Positions 28,648-38,808 of a stretch of DNA of 64,000 nt are shown in pieces. The stretch's first letter is position 1, and each line of letters starts with the position of its first letter. This DNA is from Bifidobacterium pseudolongum subsp. pseudolongum DSM 20099. Its GTDB lineage: Bacteria > Actinomycetota > Actinomycetes > Actinomycetales > Bifidobacteriaceae. A program made the translations under genes and the position numbers. Below the pieces are notes generated by a model, which saw only the letters and a list, made by a program, of their open reading frames with translations, ran no database searches and was not told the DNA's origin. The stretch is from assembly GCF_000771225.1 (NCBI RefSeq), contig NZ_JDTZ01000004.1, positions 20,476 to 84,475 on the forward strand. Direction: 5' to 3'.

Positions 28648-28789
28648 TGAATGGGCGCGGTTTGGCAGCGTTTTCAGGCAATTCCCCGCAAACACGGATA
28701 CAATCGTGCTAACCGTGATGCGCCACACCCGTCAGCGTCGATGCATCACGGATTCGTTCGGGAATTTTCAGGGAAGGAACCCAAGGCCC

Positions 28790-29842
28790 ATGCTCAGCGA
28801 CATCCTGCACAAGATCCGCGCACAGCGCGACCACGAACCGACGGTCATCTCGATAGGCCAGATCTGGGTCGACATCACCATGCATGTACAGGAGATGCCG
28901 CAGCCGGGCGAGTTCACCAACGCCCCTTCGGTGACCAAATCGGCGGGCGGCAGTTTCCATGTGCTGCAGGCGGCGAGCCGCATGGGCGCGCGCACCGAAC
29001 TAGCGAGCATCATGGGCACCGGACCGTGGGCCACGATGTTGCGCAATTCGCTGCGCCGCTCGCACATCCTGCACACCGGCCCCACCAGGCCGAACCAAGA
29101 CAACGGGTTCCGCATTGTGCTCACCGACGGCATGCAGAAGTCGTATGTGGCGCACCATGGCGCCGAGGCGCATGGCGAACCCCACGCGTTCGCGCATATG
29201 CGCCCGCAGCGCGGCGACGTAGTACACATCAGCGGCAATGCACTGATGAACGAGTCGCCGCTCGCCGTCAACGCGTTCATCCAACAGCCGCAATGCCGCC
29301 CGCAGGAGCGCGAATTCCGTATGGTGATCAACCCCACGAACACACTGCGGCTCGTCAACGACCAGCTGCTCGAGAATCTCGTGCTCACGCGCCCCATCTG
29401 GTCGATGAACCGGCAGGAGGCGCACACACTCGCCTATCGTCTGGGCGTGACCTTCGACGAAAGCGCCACGATGCGCGTGAACGGCGGCTTCGACGAGTCG
29501 ATGCACGCGCTGTGTGAGGCGCTCGGCGAGACACTGCGTGCGCCGGTCGTGCTGCGCGCCGGCGCACGCGGCGCCTGGGTGCGCCAGCACGGCAAGGGCG
29601 TGGAGCACATCGACGGCTTCCCCACGAAGGCCACGCACATCCGTTCCGCCGGCCCCGCGCACACCGGTGCGTTGTGCGCGCTGCTCGCCGAAGGGTGGGA
29701 TCTGGAGAGCGCGGTGCAGATCGCGAACGCCGCCGCATCGCTCGCGATCACACACAACCACGCGGGCATCCCGTTCTGCCCCACGTACGATGAGGCCGCC
29801 AAACTGGTGTCGGACACCCTCACCACACCGAAGAAGGACTGA
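28790..29842 (+). CDS. PfkB-family sugar-kinase-like protein with altered catalytic motif
   Basis: This 350-residue ribokinase-fold protein shows the N-terminal PfkB pattern (SAGGSFHVLQAASRMGA, then a lid region) and VVLRAGARGAWV before the active site. The canonical C-terminal signature DTxGAGD, whose Asp is the catalytic base, reads SAGPAHTGAL here: Pro289 stands where the Asp should be. Sugar phosphorylation by the usual mechanism is therefore doubtful. GGAAGGAA lies upstream of the ATG, with a spacing longer than ideal. It is convergent, end to end, with the TPR-like gene. The substrate is unknown. Confidence 0.75.
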   Translation: MLSDILHKIRAQRDHEPTVISIGQIWVDITMHVQEMPQPGEFTNAPSVTKSAGGSFHVLQAASRMGARTELASIMGTGPWATMLRNSLRRSHILHTGPTRPNQDNGFRIVLTDGMQKSYVAHHGAEAHGEPHAFAHMRPQRGDVVHISGNALMNESPLAVNAFIQQPQCRPQEREFRMVINPTNTLRLVNDQLLENLVLTRPIWSMNRQEAHTLAYRLGVTFDESATMRVNGGFDESMHALCEALGETLRAPVVLRAGARGAWVRQHGKGVEHIDGFPTKATHIRSAGPAHTGALCALLAEGWDLESAVQIANAAASLAITHNHAGIPFCPTYDEAAKLVSDTLTTPKKD

Positions 29843-32303
29843 TCACTCGTCGCTGTCCGGGGTGATGCCGGCGGCTCCCCACCGCAGGCAGCGGCGCAGC
29901 GCCGGCAGCACGTCGGCCGGCTGCATGATGCCGAGCATCCACACCGCCTCGTCGGCTGCGAGCGGGAAGCCTGCGTCCACGAGCATGATCGCCACTTTGG
30001 CGAGCTGTTCGAGCAACGTGAGCGGCGGCGCCACCGGAATGCCGGCCGCGCGCAGGGTCTGCTCGGCGCGGTCGCGGTCCGGCAGCTCCTCTTCGCCCAT
30101 CTTGGCGCGCAGCTGGTTCGACTCGTCACGGCTCTTGTCGTGGAACGGCCCTTCGGGCATCGAAAGCACCATCGCGTAGCACGCCAGGGCGGCCTTGTGG
30201 TTGTTGGTCCTCCACAACGCGAAGGCCAGGCGGTAATACATGAAGCCCACGTCAATCGGCATCAGCGCGGTCTTGAGTCCGCGGATCAGCGCATCCGCCG
30301 ACCCCGCGTAGTCCTCACCCACATCCGTGTAGTCAAGCGAAAGCTCGATGGCGCCGCGCGCGGTCGTCGGCGCCAGACGCATCATCTCCTCGGAATGGGC
30401 CACCGCCTTGTCTCGCTCGCCCAGTTCGCGGTTCAGGCGGCTGAGCGCGCCATGCGCGTTGTACACGGCGTCGGGCAGCTTCCAGTAGCGGTCGGTCGCC
30501 TTGCCTTCCACGTTCACCATGAGCAGGCGCATGAGCGGGTGTTCGCAATACAACGGTTTGCGGTCGCCATGGTCCTTTTCGGCGCTTTCGATCTGCATGA
30601 GCGCGGATTCCACCTCGAACATGGCGGTCACCGGCGAATCCTCGTTCTGGTTCACAATGTCCCAGATCTCCGGGCCCTTGACCACGCAGTCGTCGTGCAT
30701 CACGTCGAGTTCGTACGCGAAGTCGGCGCGCACAAGCGTCTTGATGTCGTCGGGCAGTTCTCGCTTGTCTTTCCACAGCGGCACATGCTGGCGCACGAGC
30801 GCCTTCGGCAGCGGCAGCGGCTCGACCGGCATCAGGCCGCGGTCCGCGCCGAAGCTCAGCGCGTGGCGCGCCGGCTGGAGCATCTGCACGATCGCCGCCG
30901 GGTCGTTGTCTTGCGCGGTGTCGTCGAACCGGCCGCTCACATACGCCGGCTGCACGCCCATCTGGAACGGGCTGCGGTCAAAGCCGAGCGACAGCACCGG
31001 CTGACCGCGCAGCGAGCCGAGGCGCCCGGTGACGTCGACCGACGTGACGCGCACGCCGGTCGTGAACGCGGCCTGTGCGAGCAGGCCCGCGAGGCGCAGC
31101 GCGTACGACGCGGCACGGCCCGCGCGTTCGGCGCGCGCATCGATCCACTGGCCGCCCACAAAATCGGACCCCGGCATCATCAGTGCGGTGGGCACGCTGA
31201 ACGTGACCGCCATCTGCCCGCTCTTCGGATCCACGTCGCACAGGTACTCGAGGCGGAACGGCAGCTTGAGGCGCTCGCAGATCGCGATGAATCGCGTCAT
31301 CACATCCCACGCGCCGCCGCGGGCCGCCTTGGCGCCGCGCACGGTCTGCTCCGGGTTCTCCACCGTGGCCTCCTGCTGCACGAACCTCGCGTGTGCGGCC
31401 CACATGTGCATCGAGCGCGTGGCTGCGCGGAAGCACTCCTCCTCGGTGAGCGTGGAGACAAGTCCCATACCGTTGTCGTGGCCTCGGGCCTCGATGTCCA
31501 CGAACGACAGGCGATTGAGCGCGGCTTCCACACCGAGCACCAAGTCGCGCTGCAGGCCTTCGATCTCATCGTCATCGAAGCGCATCCAGAACATGTCGGT
31601 CGATTCCAACCGAATCACGTTGAGCGGGTGCTCGCCTTCGATCTGGCGGATCTGCCCGGCGCCCGCCTCCACAAGCTGGCGGGCGGCGAAGCGTTCGAAG
31701 ACCGAGGCATGGCCGTTGTTCGTGGTGCCGCGCCAGATGATCTCGTCGAGCCCGTCGGGCAGCGGCTTGTTCATCATGTTGCGGAACAGTTCGCTGATGC
31801 GCCCCGAGCCCGAGCCCACCGTCTTTCCCGCAAGGCGCGGCACAAGGCATGCGCCGATCCAGCAGCACGGCGAGCAGCACGGCGAGCGGGTGCTTGCCTT
31901 CGCGGTACGCGCCGAGGTCCTCCGTGCAGGCGGTGAGCCACGCCGTGCCGCCGTCCACCGCGTATTCGCCGATCGTGACGGTGCGGTCGAAGCCGTCTGA
32001 GCTCTGCACGCGCACGGCGCCCGAGTTCGGGGTGTCGGTCCACGGGTCGAAATGCAGCTCGCCAGGCTCTCCCGGCGTCTGGTCGAGCGTCTGGGTTGCG
32101 GGGAACACCTTCATGTCTTCGCTGATCCATGCCAGCACCCGCACCTTGCGGCGCCCCACGACCTGCGCCACATACCCGAGTCCGCCTTTGGGCTGGTCCA
32201 GGTCCTTGACAAGGCTGTATGTGGCGTCGACCGGCTGGCCCGGCAGCGTGCCGAGCGCCGTGGCATGCGAGAGCAGCGGCAACCTGTAGATGTTCTGTTC
32301 CAT
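29843..32303 (-). pseudogene. Large TPR-like protein of unknown function, split by a frameshift
   Basis: Translation from the ATG at 32303 (AGGAGAGAG upstream) gives about 150 good residues (MEQNIYRLPLLSH...). The sense then continues in another frame from about 31845 down to 29843 for about 666 residues. The junction coincides with a 12-bp tandem duplication AGCAGCACGGCG (31861-31884), and reading KHPLAVLLAVLL then WIGACLVPRLAGK restores a continuous protein of about 820 residues. The C-terminal third has TPR-like helical pairs. The break may be real, phase-variable or a sequencing error. A GTG at 31843 could start the larger part, but no RBS is seen. Confidence 0.65.
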
Positions 32304-32552
32304 AAATCTCTCTCCTGGGTCCGTTCCATTCCATCCGGCCGCAAGCGTGTGCAAGCACACTTCCACCGTTCCTCATTGCACGGCGCGCTGCACGGGTGGG
32401 CTCCCACTCGGCAAAGCGGCATGTTGTTGCACTGTAACACGCGTCATGCGGTGCCGTCGAGCCCCGTTCCACCGTGCAGTCACCCCAATGACCACGATTG
32501 CAACAATCATGCACACCCCGCCTCGCCATGGGCGTGCTGTAGCGTTGGCGGC

Positions 32553-33386
32553 ATGACTTGGCTCGCACTCGAACAGACCTTCCTGTGGTTCCTGCTGTAC
32601 AGCTTTGTGGGCTGGCTGTGGGAGACCGTACTCAACATCGTCATGAAAAAGCGGTTCGTGGACCGCGGCATCCTCAACGGACCCATCTGCCCCATCTACG
32701 GCTTCGGTGCGCTGCTGGCGATCTACGCGCTGCCCGGCGAGCATTCGGTCGTCGCAATCTTCCTCAGCAGCGGCGTGCTGTGCTGCACGCTCGAATACTT
32801 CACGTCGTGGGCCATCGAAAAGCTCTTCCACATGCGGCTGTGGGACTATTCGGGCAAACCGTTCAACATCAACGGGCGCGTCTACCTCAACGGCTTCCTC
32901 TTCTTCGCCGCCGGCTGCACCGTGGTCAAACTGTGGGTGCAGCCGCACGTCATGGACCTGCTCGACGCAATCGACCCGCGCACGATCACGGTCCTCGCCG
33001 TGGCGCTGCTCGTGGCGCTGCTCGCCGACGCCGCTGTCACGCTCGCCGGCCTGACGAGCCTCAACAGTTGCCTCGGGCACGCCGAACAAGACATCAAGGC
33101 GCTCAAAGCGCGCGGCATCGCGCACATCGACGTCGGCATCACCGCCGCCGACAAGCGCATCGAGTCGACCGAAACGCGCATCACCACCGTGTGCGCGCAG
33201 CTCACCGAGCGCGCGCACACGGACGGCGAGGCGCTCGCCGCGCATGTGGCGCACCTGTTCGATTGGCAGCAGCGCCGTCTGATCCGCGCCTACCCCGCCA
33301 TGCGCACCGAGCACGGCGAAGGCCTGCTTGCCGAAGTGCGCGAGCAATTCGACCGCGCGCGCAATTCGCACACCAACACCAAGTGA
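32553..33386 (+). CDS. Putative ABC-transporter type IV (DUF1113/CmpB-like) membrane protein
   Basis: The 277-residue protein has about five hydrophobic segments in its first 175 residues. The conserved start resembles LWFLLYSFVGWLWET and includes the motif RGILNGPICPIYG, typical of the PF06541 'putative ABC-transporter type IV' family. The last 100 residues are helical and charged. TAGCGT (32540-32545) ends 7 nt before the ATG, and no Shine-Dalgarno is present. It is transcribed divergently from the TPR-like gene. The function is not established in the family. Confidence 0.75.
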   Translation: MTWLALEQTFLWFLLYSFVGWLWETVLNIVMKKRFVDRGILNGPICPIYGFGALLAIYALPGEHSVVAIFLSSGVLCCTLEYFTSWAIEKLFHMRLWDYSGKPFNINGRVYLNGFLFFAAGCTVVKLWVQPHVMDLLDAIDPRTITVLAVALLVALLADAAVTLAGLTSLNSCLGHAEQDIKALKARGIAHIDVGITAADKRIESTETRITTVCAQLTERAHTDGEALAAHVAHLFDWQQRRLIRAYPAMRTEHGEGLLAEVREQFDRARNSHTNTK

Positions 33387-33462
33387 ACGCCGCGCCACAC
33401 CGGCGCGCGCATGCGCTACGGTAGTGGCAGTGGCGCAGTCCCGGGCGAACAGGAGAAGACCC

Positions 33463-34653
33463 ATGATCAACGAAACATACCAGTCCATGCTCAACGCAAA
33501 ATCCGTGATCCGCATGATCGGCGAACGCGCGAGCGCACGCCGCGCGCAGATCGGCGCGAGCGAGGTCTTCGACTTCTCGCTCGGTAATCCGAGCGTGCCG
33601 TGCGCGCCGGAGTTCACGCGCGCCATGATCGACCTCTACGAGACGCAGGCGCCGTACGCGCTGCACGGGTACAGCCCGTCCGTCGGGATCGAGTCGGTGC
33701 GCGGCGCGATCGCCGACTCGCTCAACCGACGCTTCGGCATGGGGTACACGCCCGCGCACATCTTCCCCACCGCCGGTGCCACCGCAGCGCTTGCGCACGC
33801 GTTCCGCGCGGTCACGGAGCCGGGCAGCGAGATCGTCACATTCGCCCCGTATTTCCCCGAATACCAGCCGTATGTGGGAGGTACGGGCGCCACGCTGACC
33901 GTGGTGCCCGCCGACACCGCGCATTTCCAGATTGATTTCGACGCGTTTGAACGCGCGCTCAACCCGCGCGTGGCGGCCGTGCTGATCAACACGCCGAACA
34001 ACCCTTCGGGCGCCGTCTATTCCGAGCAGACCCTGCGCCGCCTTGCGCAGATCCTCGAGGACCGCGAGCGCGCATGGGGGCACAGCATCTTCCTGATCAG
34101 CGACGAACCGTACCGCGAGATCGTGTTCGGGGGCGCCGAGCAGCCTTACCCCGCGCGCTTCTACGACAACACGCTCACCTGCTATTCGTTCTCGAAGGCG
34201 CTTTCGCTGCCCGGCGAGCGCATCGGGTACATCGCGGTCAATCCGCGCGCCGAACAGGCCGAGCTGCTCGTGCCGATGTTCGCGCAGATCAGCCGCACGA
34301 TCGGGCACAACTGCCCGTCGTCGAGCATGCAGCTCGCCGTGGCGCGCGTGATCGACGAGACGAGCGACCTGGGTGTGTACGAACGCAACATGGAGCTGCT
34401 GTACAGCGCGCTTGTGCGGCTCGGGTTCACGGTGGAAAAGCCGGGCGGCACGTTCTACATCTTCCCGCAGTCGCCCATCCCCGACGCAATGGAGTTCTGC
34501 GAGCAGGCGATGGAATACGACCTGTTCATGGTGCCGTCCGATTCGTTCGGCGTGCCGGGGCACCTGCGCTTGTCGTACTGCATGGAGACGGACCATCTCG
34601 AGCGCGCGATCGAGCGGCTCGAACAGTTCATGCACGAACGCCACGGCCGCTGA
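33463..34653 (+). CDS. PLP-dependent aminotransferase, class I/II
   Basis: The fold-type I aminotransferase has 396 residues. Visible motifs are FSLGNPSVP near the start, the NTPNNPSG loop, SDEPYREIVF, and the pyridoxal-phosphate lysine in YSFSKALSLPGERIGY; an Arg in HLRLSYC should bind the substrate carboxylate. The family includes aspartate and aromatic aminotransferases; the substrate is not evident. AGGAGAAGACCC precedes the ATG. It lies 76 bp after the membrane protein and may share its transcript. Confidence 0.88.
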   Translation: MINETYQSMLNAKSVIRMIGERASARRAQIGASEVFDFSLGNPSVPCAPEFTRAMIDLYETQAPYALHGYSPSVGIESVRGAIADSLNRRFGMGYTPAHIFPTAGATAALAHAFRAVTEPGSEIVTFAPYFPEYQPYVGGTGATLTVVPADTAHFQIDFDAFERALNPRVAAVLINTPNNPSGAVYSEQTLRRLAQILEDRERAWGHSIFLISDEPYREIVFGGAEQPYPARFYDNTLTCYSFSKALSLPGERIGYIAVNPRAEQAELLVPMFAQISRTIGHNCPSSSMQLAVARVIDETSDLGVYERNMELLYSALVRLGFTVEKPGGTFYIFPQSPIPDAMEFCEQAMEYDLFMVPSDSFGVPGHLRLSYCMETDHLERAIERLEQFMHERHGR

Positions 34654-34755
34654 GCACGCCCTGCAGCTGAAAGCCTGCGCGCACGTCCGCGGTCCCCTAG
34701 AATTGAGACGGGCGCGGCGCGCCATCCGGCGTCCGCTTGAGTGACGGGAGCATAT

Positions 34756-35961
34756 GTGGAGGAGCAACGCACAGGCACGATTCTCGATTACGCGCGCACG
34801 CAGACACGGGACTTCACCGAGTACCCGTTCCAGACGGCCGACGCGCTCGTGTTCGCGCTGCTCAGCTACGACCGGATCCCGCAGTCGGTGCCGCGCCTCA
34901 AGTCACTTGTGGCACGCTATGGCTCACTGTCGCGGCGCGTGCGGTCCTTTGACTGGCGGCACCCGGTGGCTTCGGCGCAGGCGCTTGTGCGCGTGCCGTT
35001 CGACGGCCCTACGATGCGGCAGGTGGAGCAGGAGCTGACGCTGTACGAAGAGCACCACCCGTACCTCGAGGAGCACGCCGGGTTCGTGCCGGCGGGCACA
35101 CCGCGCCGGTTCTACCGTTCGATCGCGCACAACCCGCGCTTCGCCGTCACGCGTGTCAACGCCGCCGACGAACGCTTCGACTTGGACCAGCAGACGCAGT
35201 TCGCGGCCATGACGTTCCTGCTGCCCACCGGCACGCTTGTAGTGGCGTTCCGCGGCACCGACGACTCGCTCGTCGGGTGGAAAGAGGACTTCAACATGGC
35301 GTTCACCTACCCGGTGCCCGCCCAGAAGCAGGCCGCGGATTACCTGGAGCATGTGGGCGCGCTGTGGAGTGGCGACATTGTGCTCACCGGGCATTCCAAG
35401 GGCGGCAATCTGGCGATCTACGCGGCCATGAACGCGCCCGACGCCATCAAGGACCGCATCACGCGCATCTACACGCTCGATGGGCCCGGGTTCAGCCCCG
35501 AGGTGATCCACAGCTACGAATACAGCACCGTGGTGCACCGCATCACGCGTGTGATCCCCGATGGGTCGATCATCGGCATGCTGCTCACGCATTCGCCGCA
35601 CGCGCACCGCATCGTCGTCAAATCGAGCGCTGACGGGCTCATGCAGCATTCGTGCTACACGTGGCTCATGCACGGCGACCAATTTGTGCAGGAGCCTGAC
35701 GTGACATCCACCTCGCGGTCCTTCGCCGAGGCGATGAACTCGTGGCTCGGCGGCATGACGCAACGCCAGCGCGAACACGGCGTGGAGGCGCTGTTCCGCG
35801 TGCTGGCGTCCTCCGGCCATGGCACAATCACCGAGCTGATGACGGCCGGCCCGCGCATCATCCCCGACATGCTCGGCAGCTATGTGGGTCTGAGTGGCGA
35901 GGAACGCAAATACATCAACCAGGCACTGTGGATGCTCGCCGGTGCCACATTGCATCATTAA
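34756..35961 (+). CDS. Mbeg1-like (DUF2974) alpha/beta-hydrolase
   Basis: About 401 residues with the lipase-type nucleophile elbow GHSKGG and the oxyanion-region motif VVAFRGTDDSLVGWKEDFNMAF, both characteristic of DUF2974/Mbeg1-like hydrolases. A His acid/base pair probably lies in the C-terminal third. No signal peptide is seen, so it is probably cytoplasmic. The start is taken at GTG 34756, with GGGAG 6 nt upstream; a GTG at 34741 has no RBS. TAGAAT at 34698 is a possible -10. The substrate is unknown. Confidence 0.75.
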   Translation: MEEQRTGTILDYARTQTRDFTEYPFQTADALVFALLSYDRIPQSVPRLKSLVARYGSLSRRVRSFDWRHPVASAQALVRVPFDGPTMRQVEQELTLYEEHHPYLEEHAGFVPAGTPRRFYRSIAHNPRFAVTRVNAADERFDLDQQTQFAAMTFLLPTGTLVVAFRGTDDSLVGWKEDFNMAFTYPVPAQKQAADYLEHVGALWSGDIVLTGHSKGGNLAIYAAMNAPDAIKDRITRIYTLDGPGFSPEVIHSYEYSTVVHRITRVIPDGSIIGMLLTHSPHAHRIVVKSSADGLMQHSCYTWLMHGDQFVQEPDVTSTSRSFAEAMNSWLGGMTQRQREHGVEALFRVLASSGHGTITELMTAGPRIIPDMLGSYVGLSGEERKYINQALWMLAGATLHH

Positions 35962-36021
35962 CGGTGAAATTGTGCGGCATTTCGCCCGCAGCCATGGTTG
36001 CACAAGAACCGGCCCGACGAC

Positions 36022-36052
36022 TATAAACTTACGTACACGGACACATTGTGTC
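36022..36052 (+). promoter_or_regulatory. tetR promoter with operator-like palindrome
   Basis: TATAAA (36022-36027) is a good -10. GACAC and GTGTC (36040-36044 and 36048-36052) flank ATT near the expected transcription start, the usual place for an autoregulatory TetR operator. The regulator gene starts 50 nt downstream. Confidence 0.5.
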
Positions 36053-36101
36053 AGCATAAGAAGGGCGGTCACACCACCGTACCTTCGCGAAGGAGTACGT
36101 T

Positions 36102-36782
36102 ATGCCGAGGCCACGTCGCGATTCAGAGATTCTCCCCGCCAAGGAGCGATTGGAGAACGCCTTCTGGACGCTCCTCGCCGATCGTCCCTTCAAAAAAATC
36201 ACCGTGACCGACGTGGTGCACGAGGCGCGCGTGAACCGCAACTCGTTCTACTACCATTTCTCCGGCCTGCCCGAACTCGCCGACTCCGCGATCATGTATG
36301 AGCTCAACCGGCTGCCGGTGCCGCCGGTGCCCGATTCCCACGACGACCCGCTCATGATATGGCACACGTTCTGCTCGTCGATGGTCTCCACGCCCGAGAA
36401 CATCCGGCACATCGACCACTTGGCGTTGCTGACGAGCGAACACAGCACACGCGAACTCGTGGACTCGCTGCGTGACTTCCTGCGTCTAACGCTGTTGAGC
36501 CTGCTGGACGAGACGCCGAACTCGATCACCAACACGAAGCGCGTGCTGCTCGACTTCGCCGTCGGCGGCATCCTCTCGCTCCTGGCGCATTGGCCGGAGA
36601 CGCGCCACACGGTGACGCTGCGCGAAGTGCAGAACCGTGACGTGGCCGTGCTGGCCATGGGCCTGTATGTCTCCATGTCCCGCCAAGACACCAACGGCTT
36701 CTGGGAGCGTCTGTACCTCGACTCCACGCGCTACGGCGGCAAGGAGTCCACCACCGCCGGCCTCGAGGCATACCGCATCTAG
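36102..36782 (+). CDS. TetR/AcrR-family transcriptional regulator
   Basis: The protein has 226 residues. The N-terminal helix-turn-helix (ENAFWTLLADRPFKKITVTDVVHEARVNRNSFYYHF, about 18-53) has the TetR pattern including the conserved FYYHF. The C-terminal ligand domain is unspecific. AAGGAG lies about 7 nt before the ATG. The mscS gene starts 82 bp downstream on the same strand. The palindrome at 36040-36052 is a candidate autoregulatory site. The ligand and targets are unknown. Confidence 0.85.
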   Translation: MPRPRRDSEILPAKERLENAFWTLLADRPFKKITVTDVVHEARVNRNSFYYHFSGLPELADSAIMYELNRLPVPPVPDSHDDPLMIWHTFCSSMVSTPENIRHIDHLALLTSEHSTRELVDSLRDFLRLTLLSLLDETPNSITNTKRVLLDFAVGGILSLLAHWPETRHTVTLREVQNRDVAVLAMGLYVSMSRQDTNGFWERLYLDSTRYGGKESTTAGLEAYRI

Positions 36783-36864
36783 CCCACGCCCTGCCCGGTT
36801 CCCCACACCCCCTATGATGGAGCTGCCGCGCCCCGCGGCCCCCGCACACATCATCAGGAGTGGC

Positions 36865-37707
36865 ATGGAACAGCCGAACATGGAACAGGTCGTGGACTGG
36901 CTCAAGGTCCATTCGTCTCGCATCATCTTTCTGGCCATCGTCTGTGTGGCCGCATATGTGACGGCCCGCCTCGTCTCTCGCGCGCTGCGCAAGGCGCTCG
37001 AGAAATCGCAGATTCCCGACGCTTCGATCTTCGTCAATCTGGCGCGCGTGCTGATCTGGGTCATCGCCGTCACGATTGTGCTCAAACCGGTGTTCGGCGT
37101 CAACCCGATGACGCTGTTCACGGCGCTCGGCATCGGCGGTTTCGCCGTCTCGCTCGGCCTCAAGGATTCGATCGCCAACACGATTGGCGGGTTCCAGCTC
37201 ATGTTCTCGCATGTGCTGCAGCCGGGCGACATGGTGCGCATATCCGGCATCACGGGCGAAGTGCAAGACGTCACGTGGCGGCAGACGGTGGTGCGCGAAC
37301 GCGACGGCAACCTGATGATGATCCCGAACTCGGTGCTGAACACCACGCTGCTCGAAAAACTCGACCCGCACAACGAAGCGAGCGTCACGATTCCCTTCAC
37401 CGCCAAACCGAACGTGGACACGGTGCGTCTGACGAACGAACTGTTGTCGAAGATCGACGAGTCCGCACACGGCCTGATGGACCCCAAAACCCCGCCGATC
37501 GTGCGCCTGACCGGGTTTTCGCCAGCCGGCGTGACCGGCAACATCATCGCCTACGCCAAACCGCACGCCTCGCAGGCGCAGCTCATCGACGCCGTGACGC
37601 GTTCGGTGAGCTCATCGGACCTGTTCACCGACCTCGTGGCGAGTGGCGATGCCAAGGCGCGCGATCTGCTCGCCACACAACACGATACGGGTGACAGCGG
37701 CAAATAG
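36865..37707 (+). CDS. mscS: Small-conductance mechanosensitive channel (MscS family)
   Basis: The 280-residue protein has three membrane segments (about 20-38, 55-75 and 85-105) followed by the MscS beta and C-terminal domains. The pore-lining helix and following motif GIGGFAVSLGLKDSIANTIGGF and the segment VQDVTWRQTVVRERDGNLMMIPNS are family hallmarks. It opens under membrane tension to release solutes in osmotic downshock. CAGGAG precedes the ATG by 4 nt. It is convergent with the CPBP gene, with a 2-bp gap. Confidence 0.9.
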   Translation: MEQPNMEQVVDWLKVHSSRIIFLAIVCVAAYVTARLVSRALRKALEKSQIPDASIFVNLARVLIWVIAVTIVLKPVFGVNPMTLFTALGIGGFAVSLGLKDSIANTIGGFQLMFSHVLQPGDMVRISGITGEVQDVTWRQTVVRERDGNLMMIPNSVLNTTLLEKLDPHNEASVTIPFTAKPNVDTVRLTNELLSKIDESAHGLMDPKTPPIVRLTGFSPAGVTGNIIAYAKPHASQAQLIDAVTRSVSSSDLFTDLVASGDAKARDLLATQHDTGDSGK

Positions 37708-37709
37708 CC

Positions 37710-38792
37710 TCACGCGAACAGCATGAGCAGCGTGCCGAGCGTGCCGACGGCGATGCAGGTGATGACGCCGGGATTGCCGAACGCGGCACGGCCCGCGGCA
37801 CCGTGCGGCAATTGTTCGGGCGCCAGGTAGAATTCGCGGCGCTTCCAGCGCACGATGAGCAGCACGAGGCCGGCCAGTGTGGCGGCGAGCAGCAGAAACG
37901 CATAGGCGAAGCCGCTGAGCAGCGCGCCCATCTGCGCGTTGGTGATTGTCTCGGCCGTGGGGTGCGCCTCCACGACCGCCATCATCCGGTTCATGAACCA
38001 CGGGGCCACAATGCCGCCGTTGGCGTTGATGAGCATGTGCAGCCCCACCGTGTAGCGCAGTTTGCTCGTGCGCATGTAGACGTAGCCGAACAGCACGCCC
38101 AGTCCGAACGCGTAGAAGAACTGGAAGAGGTTCAGGTGGAACAGCGCGAAGAACAGTGCGGAGACCAGGATCGCCGGCAGTTCGCCGAAGCGGCGCAGGC
38201 GGCCGATGAGCTGTTTGCGGAACAGCCATTCCTCCACGATCGGCGCGAGCAGCACCGCGGCAACGATGTTGACGACCCAATCCGAGCCGCCGGTCATGTC
38301 GAGGATGCGGTTGCTCGCCTGACCGCCCGAGAGAAGGGCGGACAGCACGATGCCGATGATGTTGCCGGCGTAGGTGATCGGCAGCGCGATCAGCAGGTAC
38401 ATGAGGAACCGTGAGGGTTTGAGCGTGAACCTGCGTGTGGGCAGCATCGGCTCGGTGCGCAGCACGATGAACCCGAGCGGCAACGCGATGCAGTACAGCA
38501 CGCCGCTCGAGATCACCACGCTCAGCCACATGGAAAGCTGCGGCGTGCGCAGCATGCCGGCCACGGCCCCCTGCAGCAGCAGCGTCAGCAGCACCCACAC
38601 CACGAGCATCAACGCGATGGCGGCACCGGCGCGCGAATAGGCGCGCTTGGCCGCCGTGATGCGCGCCTGCCATGGCGATGGCGCCGGCGCCGGCCGCATG
38701 GCGGCCATCGGCGGCACCGGCGGCCAATGCGTCGGCGGCCGTTGTGGCTGTTGGGGCTGGAATCGCTGTGGCTGCTGCGGGGGCATGGTCAT
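37710..38792 (-). CDS. CPBP-family intramembrane metalloprotease (CAAX protease-like)
   Basis: This 360-residue membrane protein starts with a Pro/Gln-rich tail of about 35 residues and has about eight hydrophobic segments. The CPBP motifs are present: EEWLFRKQLIGRL (EExxxR), FFALFHLNLF (FxxxH) and HMLINANGG. These residues bind zinc in the Rce1-like fold. Bacterial members act in protein processing or bacteriocin self-immunity; the role here is unknown. Two starts (38792 and 38786) are close together and neither has a strong RBS. The upstream gene ends 16 bp away, so they are probably co-transcribed. Confidence 0.82.
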   Translation of the reverse strand: MTMPPQQPQRFQPQQPQRPPTHWPPVPPMAAMRPAPAPSPWQARITAAKRAYSRAGAAIALMLVVWVLLTLLLQGAVAGMLRTPQLSMWLSVVISSGVLYCIALPLGFIVLRTEPMLPTRRFTLKPSRFLMYLLIALPITYAGNIIGIVLSALLSGGQASNRILDMTGGSDWVVNIVAAVLLAPIVEEWLFRKQLIGRLRRFGELPAILVSALFFALFHLNLFQFFYAFGLGVLFGYVYMRTSKLRYTVGLHMLINANGGIVAPWFMNRMMAVVEAHPTAETITNAQMGALLSGFAYAFLLLAATLAGLVLLIVRWKRREFYLAPEQLPHGAAGRAAFGNPGVITCIAVGTLGTLLMLFA

Positions 38793-38808
38793 GGGTCAGG
38801 GCTTTCGG

